Program-made: the position numbers and the translations under genes
Notes under the pieces: model-generated
What the model saw: the letters and a program-made list of their open reading frames with translations, nothing else
The model's database searches: none
Told to the model about the DNA's origin: nothing
Shown: positions 55,327-64,000 of the stretch, one piece after another
How positions within the stretch are numbered: position 1 is the first letter of the stretch
Layout of the letters: each line of letters begins with the position of its first letter
DNA from: Setomelanomma holmii
Taxonomy: Eukaryota; Ascomycota; Dothideomycetes; Pleosporales; Phaeosphaeriaceae
NCBI GenBank assembly: GCA_010015745.1
Contig: ML978209.1
Location: forward strand, 124,001 to 188,000
Direction: 5' to 3'
DNA length: 64,000 nt

Positions 55327-55675
55327 ATCATCGCCAACACTGAGCGCATTATGATGGCATAGCGCAGCAACGCGCATGTGCATGCATTGTCGACGACCTT
55401 CAAAACAACTCGTCCTAAGGGCGTGTCTTTCATGACTAGCATGTACAATTCAGACGATTACTAGCTTTGATAACAACGCATCTTTTGCTCTGAGTGATCG
55501 ACGCGCACAGAGTTCTCTTAGAAAAGATTACCAATGACGTCACTAGCATTCACATGCCGCGACGCGCAAATGTCAGAAGCCCTGCAGCAAAACCATGTGC
55601 AGATCCCGCTCGCAGCATCTTTCCCACCCTCACAATCCTCAATTGACGCGCCGATGAAATTTCCCTCTCATCGCA
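55327..55675. other. Intergenic, no feature seen
   Basis: About 350 bp between co-oriented genes, presumed promoter of the NTF2-like gene. An open frame at 55534-55725 overlaps the next start but has no features. Confidence 0.4.
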
Positions 55676-56476
55676 ATGGAGAACCCAGGTCCGTACTCGC
55701 CATCCACTTATCCACAGCAAGCTAACTCAACCCTCCAGTCAAAGAAATCCCCGGCATAATCCACCTCCTCACCCAGTCTCCACCCTCGATCCAACGCGAA
55801 ACCGTAGAAACATACTTTACACCTAATGCCTCGTTCACACATCCGTTCTGCCGCACAGGCAGCTGGGCCAATTCGCGGTGGCTGATTGAGCGCACATATC
55901 GGTGGTACAAGATAATGAGTCCGAGGATAGACATTGATGTTGAATCCGTTGGTACGAACTCCAAGCTCCATAAAGAAGGAGACAAAGATCATGGTTGGGA
56001 TGTCAACTAACGTGTCGCCAGCTTTCGATCAAAGACATCTTATCCTATATACGACGATCGCGCAAACATTCCGTCCCTGGCCTGTCCCCTTCTATGCCGC
56101 ACCCGTACGCCTAACTACCGTTTTGCACCTGCAATACAACCGTGCCGACCACAAATACTACATCCGCAGCCAGGAGGATTTATACCAGGTTGACCAGTTT
56201 GTCAAGTTCCTGGTCCCGGGAAGCTGGGTGCTGGTGCTTGCGTGGCAGTTTTTGGCGACTTGCTTTTGCGTGCTGGGCGCGGTGTTGGGGTGGCCGGTTA
56301 GTGTGCTGGAGGAGTGGTATGGATGGGGAGGAGGGAATGATAGGGCCCTGGAGGGGCAGAGGAGGTTGGCGGAGGGGCGGAGGGAGTGGAAGTGGTTGGA
56401 TGGGGGGTCGAGGGAGGATGAGGGGAAGGTTGTTGGGTATGGCGAGGGAGAGGTTAAGAGGAAGAGGTTAGAATAA
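55676..56476 (+). CDS. NTF2-like (SnoaL/SigF-like) membrane-associated protein
   Basis: This 226-residue protein has exons 55676-55688, 55739-55951 and 56022-56476. The first exon codes for only four residues plus one base (MENP); the 50-nt intron then joins to VKEIPGIIHLLTQS. The body is an NTF2-like fold: IQRETVETYFTPNASFTHPFC, RWLIERTYRWYKIMSPRIDIDV, AFDQRHLILYTTIAQTFRPW, RLTTVLHLQYN and KYYIRSQEDLYQVDQFVKFL. A hydrophobic helix (WVLVLAWQFLATCFCVLGAVL) comes next and suggests membrane attachment. The end is charged and low in complexity, coded by very G-rich sequence. I recall this as a widespread fungal family with no assigned function. Codons switch from C-ending to G-ending at about 56200. 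Confidence 0.87.
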
Positions 56477-56521
56477 TGTGCTATGTGCTCTGATATGTGG
56501 TTGACTTGCTTCAGGCACCGC

Positions 56522-56917
56522 TCATCTTGACTTCGCACGATCCAGGTCCGCTGATAGCATTCTCCTGACATGTTCGACTTTGTCTTGTGGTGATGCTACC
56601 GCAATGTTGCTCAGATCAACAGTCTTTTGGCGATTCTGCAACCCTTTGACGATCCTGATGTCTGACTTGGGCACTTTCACAGCCTGTGCGATGACACTGA
56701 TAACAGCCTTGTTTGCCTCTCCATCTCTTGCCTGTCCAGCAACGCATATTTCGATATGCTCATTCGTAACAGCTGCAATGCCCTCCCTACTCGCACTTAC
56801 GCCAGGCTTGACATGGCAAAGCAGTCGAACAGCCGATTCAGACGAATTCCCAGTGCCGGCGAGCCAGCGTATGGCTGTGCCAAGTGTTGGGAGTACTTCT
56901 TTTGATGTAGGAGGCAT
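56522..56917 (-). CDS. DUF167/UPF0235 (YggU-like) family protein
   Basis: This 131-residue single-exon protein belongs to the small YggU/C15orf40 family, found from bacteria to animals, with no established activity. Family elements: RLLCHVKPGVSASREGI, a beta strand EHIEICVAGQARDGEANKAVISVIAQAV, VPKSDIRIVKGLQNRQKTVDL and a C-terminal helix. The arrangement (KPG...DGEANKA...K..I.I..G...R.K) is the conserved signature. Residues 1-30 form an extension. The gene converges tightly with the NTF2-like gene: only 45 bp separate the two stop codons, so their 3' UTRs probably overlap. It diverges from arginase on the other side. Confidence 0.9.
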   Translation of the reverse strand: MPPTSKEVLPTLGTAIRWLAGTGNSSESAVRLLCHVKPGVSASREGIAAVTNEHIEICVAGQARDGEANKAVISVIAQAVKVPKSDIRIVKGLQNRQKTVDLSNIAVASPQDKVEHVRRMLSADLDRAKSR

Positions 56918-57711
56918 GTGATCGGTGTAGATGTTTGATCAGCTGGTTTTGCATGTCGTAAAGAGCAGCAACAAAGCCGAAGTAAACCGGACCTGACGCA
57001 ACATTGCCGCGGACCAATTAAAGCAGCGAAGCTCGGGCGATCCACACGCCTCTTTGCTCCAGGAACACGAAACATGTACGTGTGCATATACCTATATAAT
57101 TTACCAGTGCGGTATCGCCTCCCCAACGGGCGGAGATGCAGATACTCATCGCGCCTTCTCTCACCGCTTCCCTCCTGCCAAACTAAGCCGGTCGCGCCGG
57201 ACCTGGCTTGGTGGGGGAGCCAGAGATAAAGGCGGTGCACGGCTTCGTTTTCCCCTAAGTTCAAGTCTACACGAGAGCCTCAACACCCGTTCCCTTAAGT
57301 ACAGGTCTACACGACGGAGGAAAAATCAGCGACACATAATTACCTAAGTAGGGCGTGCGCTGGAGATAAAAGCCCGGTGTCGCCCGCGAAGGGTTTGACA
57401 ATTTATTTCACTTCTCCTCGACTTTGACGACGTGTACTGAACCATTGCCTTGTGAAAATTGACCTTCGCGCACGACTACAGACTGATTGATTAGAGCGTA
57501 TACGTCGGCTTCATAGAGAGTCACACACATACAGGTGAGTGCCCATTCATAGTTCACAGTAGACAGGGCGCAGTACCGCATCGGTGTGGTGACGACGATG
57601 TCATTCTTTATCTCACAACACGCCTGCCACATCCGTTGCAAACGCGCAACATCGCGAATCACAGTCTACAATCCGCAAATCTAACACTTCTCCCAGACTA
57701 CACAGCCCACA
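56918..57711. promoter_or_regulatory. Divergent intergenic region of DUF167 gene and arginase
   Basis: These 794 bp contain both promoters. An imperfect direct repeat lies at 57252-57275 and 57292-57315 (consensus CCC(C/T)TAAGTNCANGTCTACACGA, 40 bp apart). TATA-like stretches (TATATAAT, about 57093; GATAAAAG, about 57364) are visible on the plus strand. Arginase is usually inducible by arginine in fungi, but I could not identify an activator site. Confidence 0.45.
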
Positions 57712-58804
57712 ATGGCATCATCAGCTCAACCCAAATTCCTGCCTAACAGGCACGACCTAGGCTTCGTCGCCGTCGGCTTCAGCGGCGGCCAGGTAAGACA
57801 CACCTGCACTCGCACAAGTAACAACCATCTAATTCGCGATACAGCCCAAACCCGGCGTCGACGCCGCGCCCATGGCGCTCATCGAGGCCGGCCTAATCCA
57901 ACAACTCGAAGAAGACCTCGAGAAAAAAGTCTCGTATGACGGCACAGTGCACAACTACGCTGAACTCGTGCCTTCCGACGACCCGGACTACCGCGGCATG
58001 AAGCGTCCCAAGTTCGCCTCCGCCGTGACAAAGGTCGTCTCCGATCAAGTCTACTCACATGCCAAGGCCGGCAAGCTCGTCGTCACGCTGGGCGGCGACC
58101 ACAGCATCGCGATTGGGACGGTTTCCGGAACCGCGAAAGCGGTGCGCGAGCGTCTTGGGCGCGAAATTGCCGTCATTTGGGTCGATGCGCATGCCGATAT
58201 CAACACGCCTGAAACATCTGAGAGCGGGAATATTCACGGGATGCCGGTAGCTTTCCTGACTGGTCTTGCGAAGGAAGAGCGCGAGGATGTGTTCGGCTGG
58301 TTGAAAGAGGAGCATATGCTGAGTACGAAGAAGTTGGTGTATATTGGGTTAAGGGATATTGATAAGGGGGAGAAGAAGATCCTGAGGGAGTATGGAATCA
58401 AGGCGTTTTCGATGCATGATGTCGATAGGTATGTTTGCGTTTTCTCTATGTTATCTCTCTGTTTGGAGGTAGGAATCACGAGTTGCTAATGGGAGTCTAG
58501 GCATGGTATTGGCAAGATCATGGATATGGCAATAGGCTGGATCGGAAGCGATACCCCCATCCATCTCTCCTTCGACATCGACGCGCTGGATCCCATCTAC
58601 GCACCCAGCACCGGCACAGCCGTACGAGGCGGACTAACGCTGCGCGAGGGCGACTTCATCTGCGAGTGTGTTGCCGAGACCGGTTCGCTCATTGCGTTGG
58701 ATCTTGTAGAGGTGAACCCGAGCCTTGACGAGCACGGTGCTAGCGATACTGTGCGTGCGGGGTTGTCGATTGTAAGGTGTGCGCTTGGTGATACACTCTT
58801 GTAG
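57712..58804 (+). CDS. CAR1: Arginase
   Basis: This enzyme hydrolyses L-arginine to ornithine and urea, the first step of arginine catabolism, using a binuclear Mn centre. It has 322 residues in exons 57712-57792, 57845-58428 and 58501-58804, with introns of 52 and 72 nt. Metal ligands are intact: GGDHSIAIG at about 110-118, VDAHADIN at about 140-147, and SFDIDALDP at about 245-253. The NIHGMPVAFLTG loop, LVYIGLRDID and the final ALDLVEVNPSLDEHG helix are also typical. Length matches fungal arginases (about 320). Codon choice is C-rich at the start of exon 2 and G/T-rich at its end, then returns to C-rich at the start of exon 3. The protein is expected in the cytosol. Confidence 0.97.
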
Positions 58805-59300
58805 TGGGTGCTAGGTTATTGGTGTATGGTTAGATGGTCGTATAGAAAAGGCGCATTGGCTTGTGCATGGTAGAGGTAGATGATTACATGAACCGATATG
58901 GGACTGATAAAGTAATAGCAATTTTCGAAGTTCAAACCCTTACGGCATTCCTCCTTAGAAATCTTCGCGCACTTTCAACATGCGAATAAAAAAGGTGCAT
59001 TGTCTTGCCCAAGCCTGATTCGCAGGTCACATTCCATACCTCCCAAAGGAACTCGATCACGTTCTACCAAGATCGTAGTATGAGTGTATTGATATTATGA
59101 TTAAGGAGTGTAGGTGTATGTCGTTAAGGATAGTTGTATACGTCGTTTGTAAGTCACATCTATTTCTCTCTCTCTCATTACCTGCGCAAAGCACTTTTCA
59201 TCTTTCATACAACCATTCATCTGCTTCACCCCCCCAGCACTTAAGCGTACTGCCACGCGCTAATAGTATCCGTAGCAACTACAATTGCGTTAGCCAACCG
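58805..59300. other. Spacer between converging genes
   Basis: About 500 bp between the 3' ends of arginase and the PhiA-like gene, with a short CT repeat near 59165. No gene is supported. Confidence 0.4.
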
Positions 59301-59867
59301 TCAAACATCTCCACCACCAACCAACTTACTAGTAAGCGCATCAAACCCAAGACACTCAGGACCAAACGTCGCCCCATCCACCTGTCCAAACACCTGCCAC
59401 CCGTTCGCCGTCTGGTTGGCTGTTGGACAAGCCACAAATCCCGTCTCAAAATTAAGATACCCAAACTGCTGTCCCGCGGCAGGATACTCGCGACTAAACC
59501 CATCCACCACACTCCCAGGCGGAATATACGCCGAATGCGCCTGCGTGTAACTCAGCGCGCCATCAGGCGCGATATACACTTGCTGCCCACCAGGCACGTC
59601 GACGGCCATGCTTAGCGTGTTATCGCCGCCAGCGAGCACGGTCGTGTTTCCTGGTGGGCATGCGGTGACGGCGCAGTATGTTGCGGGCGGACCGCCGCCG
59701 AGATAGAATTTCAGGCCGCGTGCGGTGAGCGTGGAGAGGTGGATGGGCGAGGCGGAGCGTGCGGCGATGACGCCGAAGTAATTTGGGCCTGGGGGAGGGG
59801 AGGGCGTGGATTGCGCGAGGGCGGTGGTGAGGAATGGGGCGAGTGCGAGAGCGAGTGTGGACTTCAT
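59301..59867 (-). CDS. PhiA-like secreted cell-wall protein
   Basis: This 188-residue single-exon protein has a signal peptide at about 1-19 (ending ALAQS). The mature part follows the layout of the Aspergillus PhiA / IgE-binding-like wall proteins: YFGVIAARSASPIHLSTL, GLKFYLGG, a Cys pair in TYCAVTACPPGNTTVL, VPGGQQVYIAPDGALSYTQAHSA, PPGSVVDGF and a C-terminal Cys pair (VACPTANQT ... PECLGFDAL). PhiA is a conidiophore/phialide wall protein in A. nidulans. Two NxT sites suggest N-glycosylation. The ATG at 59867 is chosen because it opens the signal peptide; the frame extends upstream. Codons run from almost all C-ending at the 5' end to G/T-ending at the 3' end. Confidence 0.88.
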   Translation of the reverse strand: MKSTLALALAPFLTTALAQSTPSPPPGPNYFGVIAARSASPIHLSTLTARGLKFYLGGGPPATYCAVTACPPGNTTVLAGGDNTLSMAVDVPGGQQVYIAPDGALSYTQAHSAYIPPGSVVDGFSREYPAAGQQFGYLNFETGFVACPTANQTANGWQVFGQVDGATFGPECLGFDALTSKLVGGGDV

Positions 59868-59996
59868 TTTGGGTTTGAGCGAGTGTAGATTGGAAGCGAG
59901 TGTGGGTATGTCGTGCTTGATAGCTGAGATCTGAAGTGAAGCTGTGAAGCTGAATGTCTGAATTAACCTACCTGCCAACGAGGCTGTACGTACCTC

Positions 59997-60002
59997 TTTA
60001 TA
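59997..60002 (-). promoter_or_regulatory. TATA box of the PhiA-like gene
   Basis: The minus strand reads GTATAAAGAG with TATAAA at 60002-59997, about 130 bp upstream of the start codon. It is flanked by a pyrimidine-rich tract, as expected for a strongly transcribed fungal secreted-protein gene. Confidence 0.5.
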
Positions 60003-61057
60003 CCCCTCTCACTCTCACGCTACATAACCTAACCTTACCTACCTAACTATCCCATCCACGGCGCACTCACGCGAACCTGCATGCCCCTACTCCGCCAGCC
60101 CATATTACTTACTCGTTTCGCATCCTCACCCCACTAGTCCAGTGCACCCAAAGAGGCTGGGAATGAGGTCGGGATAGCCGGCTATGTTGCATCGTGACAG
60201 TACACTGGACGTTGAACACGAGACGATCAGCAAGCATCGTGTCGTGCAAGGTCACCCGACCAACGATCGCTGGGTGGATGAGGTTTGGCCTCGGAGGCTG
60301 ATTAGCCTGGCGCAGGGTATTTTTGGGTTATCGATAATTGCTGGTCGATAGCGGCATGTGTTTATTGGCTGGCTGGGGTCGACATGGAGACTGCTTCGGT
60401 GCAGAACGATGCGAAGGCTGCAATGTTGCAGAATTACTTCATAACCTCGCGGGCGACATGGAGTATGGAATTTGTGATGTCAAGGCTGTTGGAGGAATTG
60501 AGGCTGCACATGGCGCAGTGGAGTGACGGCGGTTTCCCGCTTCGTGCCACACTTTAACCTTAATGCTCCTAAGAATAGTACCACCATGCTGATGCGCGAC
60601 TTTGCTAATCGCGCTGGCGAGGCTGTACTATGGTACAGGGCATAAGTAGTGTACAATACGAGCGAGCGTCGGGGCTCGTGCCTCGGTGCTTCAAATCAGC
60701 TATACCAAGAAAATTACACCCAAATCCACTAAAATCTCAAAGCTGATCCGCAAGGCATTGGATCAGATCATTACTTAGCAGAAGCTTCTATCTCAGAGTA
60801 GTTTAGTTGAACCGCAATTTCCGATCCCTGCTGAGCTCGTATTGTATACTACTTCTGCCCTGTACTATAGTACATGGATTATCGAAGCTTGAATTTCTAA
60901 CCGTTGAAGCGAGGCTGAGCGCCCGACGAGCCGATTGAGTACGACAGTTGATGTCTCGTGCAACGATGACCGGGCATTGTCATGGTAATCGCATGTCACA
61001 AAGGTGGCTGGCTGGGACCTTCAGCGATCCACTAGTATGGGCCTGTATCAATTCCCA

Positions 61058-61088
61058 GGTACTTCGAGGTACTTCGAGGTACTTCGAG
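61058..61088. repeat. 10-bp tandem repeat, three units
   Basis: GGTACTTCGA is repeated three times head to tail in non-coding DNA downstream of CMR1. Only this short array is present. Confidence 0.85.
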
Positions 61089-61417
61089 GGAACATCAGGG
61101 TACAGAGGGTCTCCAGCTACTCTGATGCAGCAGGTGTATGTAGATGATAGAGGATTGATGGTAACCGAAGGCGAGTCGACTTGCCTAATTGACCAAAACC
61201 CCCGGTCAAGCAATATCAACGACTGTCCTCATTCGTTCGTTTCACAAGCATATCCAAATCCCTCAACAATGCTCGATTTCAAAATAACAATTCGATAGCG
61301 TCGAATCATCGATGCAGAATGACGCCGCAATGGCGGTGTGAATATTCAAAGAATCCGTAACGTCTATCAAAATGCGAATGCAACATAGCAACGTCTACTC
61401 GGGTATCGCAAACACGC

Positions 61418-63038
61418 CTACATCCACAAGCACAATTTGCCGCTGGCAGTACCCGCAGCCACCCAATCTAACGTGGGATGGAACTTGGCCACAGCTGGGA
61501 CTGCTGTGATTCCGTCGCCTCCAAGTTGCGCCAGCTGCTGTCCTTTGGCGGTGTATATGTCGACAAAGCGGTTCATATTGCCTATGCAGAATCGCTGCAC
61601 ACCATCTTGAGGGTACTGTTGCCACTGGGCTCGTAATCTGAAGCGTCATGGTCAGCAATTGCACAATAGTAGGGCACAAGGAGTCTTACATGGTAACCCA
61701 TCGTCCAGTCTGGTTGTTGTGTGGTACCACAACAGTTGGCTTCATCTCAGCGTCGGTCAAAGAAGTGCCCACTGTCCAATCGACACATTTGCTAAAGTCG
61801 TGGATCTTAATGGTGTCGTCGTATGATGCGGTAGCTACCTGACCAGCAGAGTTCCAAGCGGCGTGCGAGACAGAGAGTCTGCTTTCGTGCTCTCCAACGA
61901 GCGCCGGGAGGCGCCGGTCACCTTTGCCATTTATCTTCCGCAGATCCCAGATCTTGAGCGTACGATCTAATGACGCGGTAGCCACCAGATGCGGTTGCTG
62001 TGGATGCAGACTGAAACCACCAATCTTCTTCTCTGACAGTTGGAATATTTCGAGTCCGGCGGCCTTTTCAGACGGTGTCCGCATGTCATAGATGCCGAAC
62101 TGGCCATTGAGAGTTGTGAAATAGAGCATGTTCGGGTCGTCCTTGGAGATTTCCACGCCAGACAATGGCGCATCCTCATTAGGATCCGATGGTCCGTAAA
62201 CCTCAATTGCCACTCCTTTGGCCAAGTCTAGTTTCCGTACTGTTGAGTCATAAGACGCAGAGTACAACGCGTTCGAATCGTGTGGGCTGAACTGGAAAGT
62301 GTGTATTGTCCGTGTATGCGGCTTCAGTGTTGTGATAGTCGGTCCCTCACTGTCCGCATCTTCATCGTCCTCCTGCTTTATTTCCGCAACCTTCTGAGCC
62401 GCGTCGCATATGCCGAGATTCCCCAGCTTGTCGCCCGCAAACACGAGAGGCTTCTCTGTGGTCGGATGCATGCCCATTGCATATATTCGCTCCGGTGTGA
62501 TCTTGATCTCGGTGGGCTCAAAGTCTTCCCAGAGCTGCAAGCCGCTCATTCGTTCTCTGAGCGCTCTTAGCTCCTTGTCTGTAGTCTCCTTCACGTCTTC
62601 GACGTCGAATGTGCGCTCATGTGGATTCGCTGGGCCGATGGACAGGAAATTCCCGCTTCGATTCCAGTCTTTGCCAGCAACGACAATGTCGCTGAAGTTG
62701 AAGGCGTCACTTATACGTTGTCTCTTGGCACGATCTGCCTCCTTGATCGCAACGTATTCGTCTTCGGCTTTGCGCTTCGCCTTCTCACTGTCTGCCTCTA
62801 TGCCCTTCAGACGGGACGAAGTCCGCCGTGGCGCGACCTCCTCCTGCTTGATCTTCTTTGGTGCCGGCTTCTTTGATTTCGGCTTCGTAGACGCGGTCGA
62901 TCGCGCTTTGCCTGTAGGACCGAGGCCGGCTTGCGCAGCCTCCATCTCCAGGTTCCGCAACAGTGCCTGCGTCTTCGCGATATTCTCCTGCCGTTTCCGC
63001 TCATACTCGCTGAGCTCCACGTTCTTCCCGCGCGCCAT
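61418..63038 (-). CDS. CMR1: WD40-repeat DNA-damage-binding protein Cmr1
   Basis: This WD-repeat protein is related to yeast Cmr1 (YDL156W), which binds UV-damaged DNA and moves to protein-quality-control foci under replication stress; WDR76 is the animal counterpart. It has 522 residues in exons 63038-61690 and 61637-61418, with a 52-nt intron. The N-terminal 150 residues are charged: SEYERKRQENIAKTQALL at the start, then Lys/Pro-rich (SKKPAPKKIKQEE) and RRTSSRLKG. The propeller follows with repeats such as IHTFQFSPHDSNALYSASYD, LDLAKG, LVATASLDRTLKIWDLRK, ATASYDDTIKIHD and, after the intron, RFCIGNMNRFVDIYTAKG and AGTASGKLCLW. The order and length agree with the fungal family. Start codons of CMR1 and COQ9 face away from each other across 544 bp. 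Confidence 0.94.
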
Positions 63039-63582
63039 CTTGAGAGCTTAAAAGTGTCGACGTGAGCAATGCGAAGTTGTCGATCGCACGCAGTCGCGTG
63101 GGGACACCGTCGAGCAGCGGGACGAGTATGGAATTGTGTGATACGATGACTTCGTGATATCTGGCGATCAAGGAGCGTAGGACGAGCGAACGGCGTACCC
63201 AGGGATCACAGGACAATTCCAATTGCGACCCAGGCAGAATTGGAATCTGAAGGCTTCCACAATCTCGCGATGCGCAGGCCAGGCTTCAATGCACCTCGCC
63301 ACTAGCTCGAACGCGTCTTGCGCGCCTGTCACGTGTTTTCGCGATTAATGGCAACCTGGACCTTTCGATCGTATCTGAGTTTTTGACGGCAACGCTCAAG
63401 CCATGCTGTGACGGGGCGGCTTTCAGTTAGGCGATGCACGAAACAAGCCGAGAGCAGCACATGGCTAGAGGATGTGAGTGGCGGATCAGTCTCGAGGTAC
63501 TGTATCGGCGGTCCGATCGATCTTGGCGGAGCTAGACAAGTTCTCTACATCGAGCGGCATCTGAACATCTGCATCCACGACC
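63039..63582. promoter_or_regulatory. Divergent intergenic region of CMR1 and COQ9
   Basis: This 544-bp segment holds both promoters. Short frames occur on both strands but have no features. The CMR1-proximal half is rich in CpG. Confidence 0.4.
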
Positions 63583-64000
63583 ATGGCACCAGTACGATTA
63601 TCTAATTCACTACTCGGCACGTTCCGGGCTGCCTCAATTCGTCCTGCAAACGCATGGAGACAGAAATGCCTCTATCACTCGTATGACTACACCGAGTCGC
63701 CGCCATTTCCGCCAGCCGAGTCTGCGATACTCTCTTCAGCATACAACCACGTACCTTCCCATGGCTTCACGATAGACGCACTGAAACTGGGCACGCGGGA
63801 TGCGGGCTACCTTGATGTCTCAACCAATCTCTTTCCCCGAGGGGCTTTCGATCTGGTTAGTTATCACCTTGTCACCCAGCGATTGGCATTGAAGGACAAT
63901 GTACAATTCCCTGGCGATGGCGAACAAGGCAAGAGAATGGGCGTAGGCGCAAAAGTGCGCACTTTGACTCTCGCACGATTACGAGCCAACGAAGCAGTCA
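63583..64000 (+). CDS. COQ9: Ubiquinone biosynthesis protein Coq9 (5' part, cut by the window end)
   Basis: Coq9 is a lipid-binding, TetR-fold mitochondrial protein that presents coenzyme Q intermediates to Coq7 at the inner membrane. The frame from the ATG at 63583 is open to the window end (139 codons). The first 30 residues are Arg/Ala/Ser-rich without acids, a mitochondrial presequence. The Coq9 start then follows: ESAILSSAYNHVPSHGFT, DALKLGTRDAGYLDVSTNLF, PRGAFDLVSYHLVTQRLAL and GVGAKVRTLTLARLRANEAV. No intron is needed in the visible part. The lipid-binding and Coq7-contact regions are outside the window. Confidence 0.93.
   Translation, partial: MAPVRLSNSLLGTFRAASIRPANAWRQKCLYHSYDYTESPPFPPAESAILSSAYNHVPSHGFTIDALKLGTRDAGYLDVSTNLFPRGAFDLVSYHLVTQRLALKDNVQFPGDGEQGKRMGVGAKVRTLTLARLRANEAV

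Larger units (their letters stand above)
59868..61417. other. Intergenic, about 1.55 kb
   Basis: The left side is the promoter of the PhiA-like gene, with a CT-rich stretch and a TATA box. A 10-bp tandem repeat of three units lies near 61058. Otherwise only short frames without features occur. Confidence 0.4.

Overview
This window is nuclear DNA of a filamentous ascomycete (Pezizomycotina), most likely a Dothideomycete. That placement is an inference from gene content and gene structure. Genes lie on both strands and carry short introns, mostly 42-75 nt, with GT...AG ends and CTAAC/CTGAC-like branch sites. The content is typically fungal: a Zn(II)2Cys6 regulator, a Bli-3-type flavoprotein, a PhiA-like wall protein, a rhodopsin-like membrane protein and a fused pseudouridine glycosidase-kinase. 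About 27 protein-coding genes can be supported. I rebuilt exon structures by hand, and in every multi-exon model the reading frame closes. I saw no rRNA, tRNA, CRISPR array or intact transposon.

Layout. 0-5 kb: a 3' gene fragment, an unrecognised coiled-coil/Cys-motif protein and a seven-helix membrane protein. 5-14 kb: a dense housekeeping block with condensin subunit 1 and the Cdc7 kinase diverging from one promoter, then mitochondrial uS17m diverging from the ER DnaJ protein Scj1 (ending HDEL). 14-31.9 kb is gene-poor, with only a CinA-like protein, a cytochrome P450 and a large Zn2Cys6 regulator. 31.9-38.1 kb holds two stand-alone proteins resembling the RapZ C-terminal domain, on either side of OST1 and the bifunctional pseudouridine catabolic enzyme. 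38-45 kb has CutC and a GPI-type surface protein, each with a short tandem repeat in its upstream region. 45-64 kb is dense again: Sas2-type MYST acetyltransferase, a BTB protein, a conserved nuclear-type protein, HEM4, BFR1, bli-3, an NTF2-like membrane protein, a DUF167 protein, arginase, a PhiA-like protein, Cmr1 and the start of COQ9.

The genes do not form a metabolic cluster; most are independent housekeeping genes, several sharing divergent promoters (cnd1/CDC7, uS17m/SCJ1, OST1/pseudouridine enzyme, HEM4/BFR1, DUF167/arginase, CMR1/COQ9). The two observations I consider most worth following are the RapZ-like pair, a protein family I know only from bacterial RNA regulation, and a strong switch from C-ending to G/T-ending codons inside several genes, which in arginase appears to reset after an intron.
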